Part shown: piece by piece, positions 1 to 7,056 of the stretch
Layout of the letters: every line of letters begins with the position of its first letter
Numbering within the stretch: the stretch's first letter is position 1
NCBI GenBank assembly: GCA_024639505.1
Contig: JAHEIE010000015.1
Span: 1 to 42,647, forward strand
Reading direction: 5' to 3'
Length of the DNA: 42,647 bases
From: Crocinitomicaceae bacterium
Lineage (GTDB): Bacteria > Bacteroidota > Bacteroidia > Flavobacteriales_D > CAJJDF01
The notes under the pieces: model-generated
Database searches by the model: none
What the model was told of the DNA's origin: nothing
The model's input: the letters and a program-made list of their open reading frames with translations, nothing else
Translations under genes and position numbers: made by a program

Positions 1-1332
1 CTTTGGACAAATAGGAGATTCAGTGTATTACGTAGATGGATTTGGAGATACCACTAAAGTATATGTAGACAACGATACAGTCATCACAACTTTGACCGCA
101 AACGGAAACGGAGTGTTTACTTATTTGAATGAAGCAGGAACAAGCGTATCGTTTGACATCAAAGACACAAACGCAACAAGCTTTGGACAAATAGGAGATT
201 CAGTGTATTACGTAGATGGATTTGGAGATACCACTAAAGTATATGTAGACAACGATACAGTCATCACAACTTTGACTGCAAACGGAAACGGAGTGTTTAC
301 TTATTTGAATGAGGCGGGAACGAGCGTTTCATTCGACATCAAAGACACGAACTCAACAAGCTTTGGGCAAATAGGTGATAGCGTATTTTACGTAGATGGA
401 TTTGGAGATACAAGTAAAATATTTGTAAGTGGAACTCAGGTGGTAACAACATTGCGAGATAATTTTAACGGATCCTACACTTATTTCAATGAATCGGGAG
501 ATAGTGTGGCTTTTAATACGTTGGACACAAATGCAACGAGCTTTGGGCAAATAGGTGATTCAGTGTATTACGTAGATGGATTTGGAGATACAAGTAAAGT
601 GTATGTAGACAACGATACAGTGATTACTACTTTGACAGCAAACGGAAATGGAGTGTTTATTTATTTGAATGAAGCTGGAACAAGCGTATCGTTTGACATC
701 AAAGACACGAACTCAACAAGCTTTGGACAAATAGGAGATTCAGTGTATTACGTAGATGGATTTGGAGATACCACTAAAGTGTATGTAGACAACGATACAG
801 TGATTACTACTTTAACTGCAAATGGAAACGGAGTGTTTACTTATTTGAATGAAGCTGGAACAAGCGTATCGTTCGACATCAAAGACACGAACTCAACAAG
901 CTTTGGACAAATAGGAGATTCATTGTATTATGTAGATGGATTCGGAGATACAAGTAAAGTATATGTTGACAACGATACAGTCATTACTACTTTAACTGCA
1001 AATGGAAACGGAGTGTTTACTTATTTGAATGAAGCTGGAACAAGCGTATCGTTCGACATCAAAGACACGAACTCAACAAGCTTTGGGCAAATAGGTGATA
1101 GCGTATTTTACGTAGATGGATTTGGAGATACCACTAAAGTGTATGTAGACAACGATACAGTCATTACAACTTTGACCGCAAACGGAAACGGAGTGTTTAC
1201 TTATTTGAATGAAGCAGGAACAAGCGTATCGTTTGACATCAAAGACACAAATTCAACAAGCTTTGGTCAAATAGGTGATAGCGTATTTTACGTAGATGGA
1301 TTTGGAGATACAAGTAAAGTATATGTTGACAA
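1..1332 (+). repeat. Array of 180-bp tandem repeats inside the surface protein gene
   Basis: Units start at 1, 181, 361, 541, 721, 901, 1081 and 1261 (partial), exactly 180 bp apart and in frame. Most units differ only at scattered, largely synonymous positions. The unit at 361-540 is markedly different between about 411 and 533, although its first 40 bases match the others. The window opens inside the array, so the total copy number is unknown. Confidence 0.95.
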
Positions 1333-1831
1333 TATTACAAGTGTTGATCATCCAAGAAATGATACTTTATCCATTATTCAGGGAAATAACACAATTAAAG
1401 TTGACCTTGCGAATACAATGGCAGAGATTTATGATTCTGTTGGAGGAAATGCAATTGGAAATTCTTTTACGGATATATCTTTCGGAATTAGTGGAATAGT
1501 GGATGCAAATTATACGGCAGCAGCTAGCACTATTACAGTGTTAAAGTCAGGAAGGTACAGGATATCTTACAGAGTAACTGCAGAAATGGTTTCGGGTAAC
1601 AATCGAAGCGCAACTGAGTACAGACTTGTTTTGAATAGCGTTAATGTTCCAGGTACTAAGTCCTCTGCCGTTCACAGGAATGACAATATCAGTGAGTCAA
1701 CGGTGACAGTTACGAAGGTTTTGCAACTCTCTGCAGGAGACATTATCAAGGTGCAAGGAAGAAGGTATGAAGGTGAGTCTTCGATTGAAACAACCAAAAA
1801 CGGGTCATCATTGTTAATTGAAAAATTATAA
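2..1831 (+). CDS. Tandem-repeat surface-type protein with C1q-like C-terminal head (5'-partial)
   Basis: The reading frame is open to the left edge, so the start lies outside the window; the first full codon is at base 2 and 609 residues are visible. About seven 60-residue units and a partial eighth (each opening near SFGQIGDSVYYVDGFGD) fill residues 1-443. The second half of each unit resembles the TTL..NGdGtyTYtNEaGt..sFD motif I recall from large Flavobacteria surface proteins. Residues about 445-609 are non-repetitive; the pattern GRYRISYRVTAE, then R.VLNSV, then LSAGDIIKVQGRR looks like a C1q/TNF or BclA-type jelly roll. No T9SS sorting domain follows, and the N-terminal signal cannot be seen. 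A strong terminator follows. Expected to be a cell-surface or extracellular fibre-like protein; the ligand is unknown. The repeat and head reading is fairly sure, the function is not. Confidence 0.8.
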   Translation, partial: FGQIGDSVYYVDGFGDTTKVYVDNDTVITTLTANGNGVFTYLNEAGTSVSFDIKDTNATSFGQIGDSVYYVDGFGDTTKVYVDNDTVITTLTANGNGVFTYLNEAGTSVSFDIKDTNSTSFGQIGDSVFYVDGFGDTSKIFVSGTQVVTTLRDNFNGSYTYFNESGDSVAFNTLDTNATSFGQIGDSVYYVDGFGDTSKVYVDNDTVITTLTANGNGVFIYLNEAGTSVSFDIKDTNSTSFGQIGDSVYYVDGFGDTTKVYVDNDTVITTLTANGNGVFTYLNEAGTSVSFDIKDTNSTSFGQIGDSLYYVDGFGDTSKVYVDNDTVITTLTANGNGVFTYLNEAGTSVSFDIKDTNSTSFGQIGDSVFYVDGFGDTTKVYVDNDTVITTLTANGNGVFTYLNEAGTSVSFDIKDTNSTSFGQIGDSVFYVDGFGDTSKVYVDNITSVDHPRNDTLSIIQGNNTIKVDLANTMAEIYDSVGGNAIGNSFTDISFGISGIVDANYTAAASTITVLKSGRYRISYRVTAEMVSGNNRSATEYRLVLNSVNVPGTKSSAVHRNDNISESTVTVTKVLQLSAGDIIKVQGRRYEGESSIETTKNGSSLLIEKL

Positions 1832-1857
1832 ATCAACTAATTAAAAGCTAAACAGAG

Positions 1858-1894
1858 AAAAGGAAGAGAAAGGGATTTCTCTTCCTTTTTTTTT
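1858..1894 (+). terminator. Rho-independent terminator after the repeat protein gene
   Basis: A 14-bp perfect inverted repeat (1858-1871 with 1876-1889) surrounds the loop GGGA and runs into a T tract ending at 1894. It lies 27 bp after the stop codon of the repeat protein gene. Confidence 0.9.
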
Positions 1895-1938
1895 AGTCTG
1901 AATTATTGTAATTTCACGCCAACAACAAGGCTAAGATT

Positions 1939-3777
1939 ATGCAAGAAAACAACTTCCTGAAATTCACAAAACAAGTAGTACACAACATGCCAGTAGATTG
2001 GCTTACTCTTACTACCCACAGACTAGATATTTACAACGAGTCGAAAGCTAAAACTGAGTTTTTGGAACAATTTGAAGTATTATTTGCTCAAAACAATTCG
2101 GAGGAGAATGAATTGATGGAACTCCCAACTGCTTACGATTACATCCGACTGGGACATCCTTTGTCTTGTGTATTGGAATGGACGCTTGCCAGAACTCACA
2201 AATTGAATCCACAAAGCGTAATTAGTTTCTCTTCGGAAACTGCTCCTGTATTATCCGTGTTGAGAACCAATTTATTAAAAAATAAAAATACACTCGTTGC
2301 CTATTTCAGCAGTCTTCCCAAGGGATTTGATGAAGTAGCAATTAAAAAAATATATGGGTACAAATTTGAGACACAAAAAGTATCAAATCGATCAGAAATA
2401 AAAGATTTTGAGGGAAGTGTATTATACATTTCCGAAGAAACAGATGATTATTCGGTATTTAATAACATTGACTTTCATGTTTCTATTCAATCTGGATTAG
2501 GAAGTATGTTGTTTATTCTGGGCGAAAACAAGGATTATGTCTCTGACATACAACATGTAAGAAGAAGAGAAACCATTGCTATGACTCCTTCTAATTCTCT
2601 GATTGCATTGAACATCCTTCTAGGAAATACATCAAAAAGCACATCCAATTCGAACAGGGCTACTAACAAATCAAGTGTAATTGCTTCTATCAAAGAAATA
2701 ACGGGAACCCAACTAGAACCAACAGTTGCTTCTAGTGGTTTATCCATGCAATATGCCATCATGATGGGATTGATAGATCATGCTCAAGAAAATCATCCCG
2801 ACAAGGGAATTAGATTTGTGGTGCCAACAAATTGCTATGGAGGAACAAACGATCAAGCACGAAGAGTAGCAGCCTGTTTAGATAATGTAGAAGTGGTAGA
2901 TCTGGCTGTTGATGGAGACAACGATATGGTACAAAGCATCGATGTAGTTTTAGAAAAAATTGCAAAAGAAGACGCTATTCCTTACATTATTGCAGAAATA
3001 CCAACCAATCCTCGAGTAGAAGTTCCTGAATTGGAGCAGCTAAAAATAGTTTTGAGCAAAACTAGACAAACTGCCCAAGGAAATAAAGCTATAGATTCTG
3101 TCTTTATTTTGGATCAAACTTTTTGTCCTAATATTCATTTCTTAGGCGAAGGAGAAATATTATCTACTGTAAGAGCAATTTCTTATGCCAGTGGATCTAA
3201 ATTCCCGAGTGGAGGAAAATGTACAGCGGGATATTGTGCAGGAAACAATTTTTCGGGAGAATTAATGGAAAAAATTCATCTTCATTTAGCAATTTGCGAC
3301 AATGAAGCTACCGATTTACAATACGAAATATTGGCAGCTCAATTGCCTTCAATGAATCAAAGAATTGCAGATGCTTACACCAACACAAGAGAGTTTGTAA
3401 ACTTTATAAAAGAACATTTACCAGAGGCGAAAATCAATTTTGTATCCGAAGAATTGGCAAAAGAAGGGTTCACTCCTTCAGTATTTTCATTGGATTTGCC
3501 TACTAAAGGAAATTCTCCAGTAGAAAGAGAAAACTACAAACGAGAATTGAACTTGGTGCTGATAAACAAAATGATTACCGAAATACCAACCGAAAGTAAA
3601 TATTGCGTGAGCTATGGACAGTTGAAAGGATGTTATTGGACCATTCCAGCAACATCTACCCAAGGAACAACCAAAGAAGGTGACAAAGATTACATTGCAC
3701 GAGTTGCTCTTTCTGGAAATATGGATTTAGAAAAACACAAAGCAGTCTTTTTGGATTTTGTGAATGGGATTAGTTAA
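1939..3777 (+). CDS. PLP-dependent Cys/Met-metabolism family enzyme, long form
   Basis: A 612-residue protein. The C-terminal two thirds follows the fold-type I Cys/Met-metabolism pattern (cystathionine gamma-synthase/beta-lyase relatives): the segment SYASGSKFPSGGK at residues 415-427 matches the SxTKxxxGH lysine site, so K421 is the likely PLP lysine, and ILDQTF upstream resembles the strand carrying the pyridine-binding Asp. Classical family members are about 400 residues; here roughly 200 extra N-terminal residues of unassigned role are present. The exact substrate cannot be read from sequence; a sulfur amino acid or O-acyl-homoserine-type substrate is an inference. It starts at ATG with an AAGGCTAAG stretch upstream. 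The final 63 bp recur at 6986-7048 beyond the rhodopsin module. Confidence 0.75.
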   Translation: MQENNFLKFTKQVVHNMPVDWLTLTTHRLDIYNESKAKTEFLEQFEVLFAQNNSEENELMELPTAYDYIRLGHPLSCVLEWTLARTHKLNPQSVISFSSETAPVLSVLRTNLLKNKNTLVAYFSSLPKGFDEVAIKKIYGYKFETQKVSNRSEIKDFEGSVLYISEETDDYSVFNNIDFHVSIQSGLGSMLFILGENKDYVSDIQHVRRRETIAMTPSNSLIALNILLGNTSKSTSNSNRATNKSSVIASIKEITGTQLEPTVASSGLSMQYAIMMGLIDHAQENHPDKGIRFVVPTNCYGGTNDQARRVAACLDNVEVVDLAVDGDNDMVQSIDVVLEKIAKEDAIPYIIAEIPTNPRVEVPELEQLKIVLSKTRQTAQGNKAIDSVFILDQTFCPNIHFLGEGEILSTVRAISYASGSKFPSGGKCTAGYCAGNNFSGELMEKIHLHLAICDNEATDLQYEILAAQLPSMNQRIADAYTNTREFVNFIKEHLPEAKINFVSEELAKEGFTPSVFSLDLPTKGNSPVERENYKRELNLVLINKMITEIPTESKYCVSYGQLKGCYWTIPATSTQGTTKEGDKDYIARVALSGNMDLEKHKAVFLDFVNGIS

Positions 3778-3810
3778 ATAATCACTTCTATTTCTTAATT
3801 TAATTTGTTG

Positions 3811-3818
3811 TAATTTCG
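3811..3818 (+). promoter_or_regulatory. Possible -7 box of the small ORF/crtY-blh unit
   Basis: The sequence TAATTTCG differs by one base from the Bacteroidota -7 consensus TAnnTTTG and lies 36 bp before the ATG of the small ORF at 3854. No convincing -33 element is visible. This is a weak assignment. Confidence 0.3.
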
Positions 3819-3853
3819 AAAGAGTTGAAAAAAATAGTGTTGACTCATTAACA

Positions 3854-4015
3854 ATGCAATTATTACGAAATTTAATAACCTTTCAAAAATATCTACTTCA
3901 CCCAATGCAGTTACATGCATTGGAAATCTATAATTTTTTAAATCAACGAAAAGATATAGGTCATTCTCGTTTTGTGCGGATTATAATTAACTTCTTTAAA
4001 CAAATAGCGTTTTGA
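3854..4015 (+). CDS. Small 53-residue ORF coupled to the crtY-blh fusion gene
   Basis: An ATG-started frame of 53 codons fills the gap before the fusion gene and ends in TGA at 4013-4015, so that its last bases and the TTG start of the fusion gene share TTGA (4012-4015). That geometry is the usual one for translational coupling, and the downstream gene has no ATG or GTG alternative nearby. The product is basic and rich in Leu, Ile, Phe and Asn (it begins MQLLRNLITFQKYLLHPMQL and ends FFKQIAF), probably helical. I recognise no family. It may be a real small protein, a translated leader peptide, or a chance frame in A+T-rich DNA. Confidence 0.45.
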   Translation: MQLLRNLITFQKYLLHPMQLHALEIYNFLNQRKDIGHSRFVRIIINFFKQIAF

Positions 4016-6027
4016 GCCACATTTCATCACACTCTGAATCTAACTATTTCGATCTTGTGTTTGTCGGCTTTGGCGCAGCCAATTGTTTACTATTACTGCA
4101 ATTAATTGAAAAAGGAATTTTAGATGGAAAAAAAATAGGAATTATTGAGCCGGAAGTTAAAAACAAAAATGACAGAACATTTTGTTTTTGGTCTACGGAA
4201 AAAGAATTAGAGGAACTAAATTTAACAAAATTAGTAAGTCATAGCTGGAATAAAATTGAAATTGGAGGGGTGAGTGAAGCCAATATTCAACCGATGAATT
4301 ATTGGCACGTAAAAGGAATTGATTTGTATGATTTAACAAGAAAAAAACTATTACGGTTTGACGTAAGTTTCATCACTTCTTTTTTATCAAAAGTAGAGAA
4401 AATTGACTCGAAGAACTTTCTGTTGAGTATTAATGAAGGTAAGGTTTTAGCAAAAAATGTTTTTGATAGTAGACCGCCAGAATATTGCAAACCAAAAAAA
4501 AATGAAAGTCATATTTTTCAATCTTTCTTTGGATGGAAAATATCAACTAAGGACGACTGTTTTGATTCAGACAAAATGGTTATGATGGACTTTAATGTTC
4601 CTCAAGGAAACTTTACTCAGTTTGTTTATGTGTTGCCATTTGATTCAAAAAATGCTTTAATTGAGTTGACGCGATTCGGAAGTGAAAAAATATCACTTGA
4701 AAAGGCCAATGAAATACTTAATGAATATCTAAAATCTATAAGTAAAGATTATATAATCAATGAGATTGAAAAGGGAGTAATTCCAATGTCCAGTGCGCAG
4801 ATTAAGTCAGAAACTTTAGGCGATAATTGGAGAAACATGGGAGCTCGAAATAATAAAGTTAAATGTACAACGGGTTTTGCTTTTCATGATATGGCAAAAG
4901 AGGCGAAATTAATATCTCAGCATTTTCCTAAAAAAGAAAGCTTAAATAGAAATAAACTGAGGTTTGCTTTTTATGATCGTTTATTACTCAAGATCTTGTT
5001 AGAAAATCCGGAAAAAGGTAAAGAAATATTTGAAATACTTTTTTCAAAAGTAAAAACTGCAAGGGTTCTAAATTTTCTTCAGGAGAGAACCACATTTTTA
5101 GAGGATATTTTGTTGTTTTCAAAATTACCTAAAATGATTTTTATTAAAATGGCAATTAGGGATTTTGTGTTTCAAATACAAAAGCGACCCATTGTATTAC
5201 TTCCCTTTTTTTTTACTCTTTTTTCATTATTTTTATATTGGCTTGAATTAAGTAATTTAATCATAGGAATTTTGCTTTTAGGATTTTTTACGATAGGACT
5301 TTCTCATGGTGCGTTAGATCACCTTACAACGCTCAAAGAAATATCTTATTCAAGCCTAGTTAAATTTTCTTTGTTATATATTTTAAAGGCATTATTATAT
5401 GGAGGAATTTGGTATGTGCTCCCTGACCTTGCACTATTTGGTTTTTTAATTTATTCTGCCTTTCATTTTGGTCAAGCAGATTTTAAAGAATGGAACATAA
5501 AAAGTAGATTTCACTCATTTTTTTGGGGATCAATTGTTCTATCCCTTATTTTGTTTTTTCACATAGAGGAATTTTATACTATCCTTAACCAAATACCAGG
5601 ATTTGCAAATGAGTTTATAGAAGTAATAAGTCAATCAAGCGCCTTAATTGTAATTCAAATTCTAACCCTAATCTTAGGTTTTATATTAGGTTTACGTTAT
5701 AAATCAAAAGGTATAGCAATCAGTTTAATTTATTTGGTTCTTTCATCTTTTTTGCCTGTCATGGTAAGTTTTGGTATTTATTTTATCTTCCAGCATAGCA
5801 AAAATGGCTGGAAACATTTGAAACAAGGGTTAGGATTTGGTTCCAGAAAACTTTTTTTATTATCTCTTCCCTTTAGCTCGTTGGCTACTCTAACAATTGT
5901 GCTTGCCTTTTTTGGTTTAAAAACCGACCAATGGGGTGTGTTTTTTATAATACTATCTTGCCTTAGTCTTCCACATGTTTTTTCGATGCATCATTTTTAT
6001 ATTCAAAACAGAAAAAATAAGGTATAA
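4012..6027 (+). CDS. Lycopene beta-cyclase / beta-carotene 15,15'-dioxygenase fusion (CrtY-Blh)
   Basis: One 671-residue frame carries two enzymes. Residues 1 to about 383 are a CrtY-type lycopene cyclase: FAD-binding VGFGAAN (18-24), acidic strand end IIEPE (44-48), NDRTFCFW (53-60), the FFGWK signature near 172, FVYVLPF near 205 and GVIPMSS near 256. From about 390 to 671 it is a polytopic Blh/Brp-type enzyme with its histidine motifs: SHGALDHL (near 431), FHFGQADF (near 484), QHSKNGWKH (near 593) and LPHVFSMHHFY (near 652). The junction contains no stop; in-frame ATGs at 5134 and 5149 could allow separate Blh synthesis. The start must be TTG at 4012: an in-frame TAA lies at 3997 and no ATG or GTG precedes the Rossmann motif. 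Predicted activity: lycopene to beta-carotene to two retinal at the inner membrane, serving the rhodopsin next door. Domain calls are strong; activity of both halves is inferred. Confidence 0.93.
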   Translation: MSHISSHSESNYFDLVFVGFGAANCLLLLQLIEKGILDGKKIGIIEPEVKNKNDRTFCFWSTEKELEELNLTKLVSHSWNKIEIGGVSEANIQPMNYWHVKGIDLYDLTRKKLLRFDVSFITSFLSKVEKIDSKNFLLSINEGKVLAKNVFDSRPPEYCKPKKNESHIFQSFFGWKISTKDDCFDSDKMVMMDFNVPQGNFTQFVYVLPFDSKNALIELTRFGSEKISLEKANEILNEYLKSISKDYIINEIEKGVIPMSSAQIKSETLGDNWRNMGARNNKVKCTTGFAFHDMAKEAKLISQHFPKKESLNRNKLRFAFYDRLLLKILLENPEKGKEIFEILFSKVKTARVLNFLQERTTFLEDILLFSKLPKMIFIKMAIRDFVFQIQKRPIVLLPFFFTLFSLFLYWLELSNLIIGILLLGFFTIGLSHGALDHLTTLKEISYSSLVKFSLLYILKALLYGGIWYVLPDLALFGFLIYSAFHFGQADFKEWNIKSRFHSFFWGSIVLSLILFFHIEEFYTILNQIPGFANEFIEVISQSSALIVIQILTLILGFILGLRYKSKGIAISLIYLVLSSFLPVMVSFGIYFIFQHSKNGWKHLKQGLGFGSRKLFLLSLPFSSLATLTIVLAFFGLKTDQWGVFFIILSCLSLPHVFSMHHFYIQNRKNKV

Positions 6028-6030
6028 AAA

Positions 6031-6064
6031 AAGCGCGAATCTTTCGAATCGCGCTTCTTTTTTG
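6031..6064. terminator. Bidirectional terminator between crtY-blh and proteorhodopsin
   Basis: The inverted repeat AAGCGCGA (6031-6038) with TCGCGCTT (6049-6056) is flanked by an A tract on the left and a T tract on the right, so it can end transcription of both convergent genes. It lies wholly in the 51-bp gap between the two stop codons. Confidence 0.85.
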
Positions 6065-6078
6065 TTAATACTAAATTA

Positions 6079-6810
6079 CTAAGCGTTGCTTGCTGATTTC
6101 TTTACTGCTAGTGAGTATATCACTAATCCGAAACCAATTTTATTAATTGCATCCGCAATATTGTAAGCTACATCTATATTTCCTTCTGGCATAAAACTAC
6201 TGTACCATCCAGTTGTTCCCATCATGTATCCTATTGGGTAAATTGCCCAACCTACAAGAACGAACCAACATAAAATTTTGTGAGCTTTTAAGACATCTCC
6301 ACCAGCTGCTACAGCTAATTTCTTTGCACTTCCCAACCAAATTTCGTAAACAATGTAGAAATACGCTGCTCCTGAAATGAATCCCCAGAAAGCCGCTTGA
6401 TCTTTGTAAACTGCCTCTCCGAAATAACCTGTTACTAGCATGATTACAGAAAATACAATCATTTTCCATAGTAATGCGGGTTTAGCACCAGCTACCTTTA
6501 GTATTAAGAAAAACTCAACACACATCAAAGGAACTGTTAGAATCCAATCTACATATCTGAAGAATGTTGGTGATTCAGCATGTGCCGCCCAATAGTCTCT
6601 CATGTAGAAGTAATGTACCGCTGCTATAAAGGTTATTAAACCAGATACCAGTACCGAAGTTCTCCATTTTTTATCAAATTGGTTTAATGATAAAAAGAAG
6701 AATGCTGCTGCAGCCATCATGGCCATGCAACCGACAAAAAAGGTAAACCCTACATAATCAGTTGGGTCGAGTTTAGAGACCATACCAAAGGTCATTTGTA
6801 AATTTTCCAT
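6079..6810 (-). CDS. Proteorhodopsin, green-tuned light-driven proton pump
   Basis: A 243-residue microbial rhodopsin with seven membrane segments. The pump triad is present as D88, T92 and E99 in helix C (DWILTVPLMCVE), equivalent to D97/T101/E108 of proteorhodopsin, so outward proton pumping is expected. H66 matches the Asp-partner H75. The retinal Schiff-base lysine is K224, with D220 four residues before it. The tuning position (105 in proteorhodopsin) is M96, as in other Bacteroidota green-absorbing pumps. Helix E carries W142-G143; by eye this glycine falls where xanthorhodopsin has the glycine that opens the carotenoid-antenna pocket, but that needs alignment. The gene is tail-to-tail with crtY-blh, which should supply its retinal. 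The start is ATG at 6810. Confidence 0.97.
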   Translation of the reverse strand: MENLQMTFGMVSKLDPTDYVGFTFFVGCMAMMAAAAFFFLSLNQFDKKWRTSVLVSGLITFIAAVHYFYMRDYWAAHAESPTFFRYVDWILTVPLMCVEFFLILKVAGAKPALLWKMIVFSVIMLVTGYFGEAVYKDQAAFWGFISGAAYFYIVYEIWLGSAKKLAVAAGGDVLKAHKILCWFVLVGWAIYPIGYMMGTTGWYSSFMPEGNIDVAYNIADAINKIGFGLVIYSLAVKKSASNA

Positions 6811-6861
6811 AGTTATTAGTTTGTTTGTTTAATCAAATTAACAAAAGATTAAACTAAAAAA

Positions 6862-6869
6862 CAAATATT
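6862..6869 (-). promoter_or_regulatory. Possible -7 box of the proteorhodopsin gene
   Basis: On the minus strand AATATTTG differs by one base from TAnnTTTG and lies about 50 bp upstream of the rhodopsin ATG. I see no clear -33 element. Low confidence. Confidence 0.25.
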
Positions 6870-6951
6870 TACTAAAAAATTGTTAAAATTTGATTTTTGG
6901 TTGGAATAAATTAATTTATTACAGGTGTAAAACAACCAATAAGTTGGGTTT

Positions 6952-6959
6952 GTATATTT
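6952..6959 (+). promoter_or_regulatory. Orphan TATATTTG promoter-like box
   Basis: A perfect TAnnTTTG match on the plus strand. The only thing downstream is the 27-codon remnant frame starting at ATG 6965 and ending at 7048. It may be chance in A+T-rich DNA. Confidence 0.25.
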
Positions 6960-6985
6960 GAAAAATGCATGATTTTATATGTTTC

Positions 6986-7048
6986 GGAAAAATGGATTTA
7001 GATAAACAAAAAGCAGTCTTTTTGGATTTTGTGAATGGGATAAAGTAA
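6986..7048 (+). pseudogene. Duplicated 3' end of the PLP-enzyme gene
   Basis: These 63 bp match 3715-3777, the end of the PLP-dependent enzyme gene, at 57 of 63 positions by my count, in the same orientation and including the TAA stop. The encoded tail (GKMDLDKQKAVFLDFVNGIK) differs from the intact tail by N to K, E to D, H to Q and S to K, so this is a diverged homologue and not an assembly echo. It sits 8 bp from the stop of the next convergent gene. An in-frame ATG at 6965 would give a 27-residue peptide; whether it is translated is unknown. Confidence 0.9.
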
Positions 7049-7056
7049 CAAATCTG

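Noticed and set aside
1-1332. CRISPR-like array suggested by regular repeats.
   Set aside because: The 180-bp units are continuous coding sequence with no short repeat/spacer structure.
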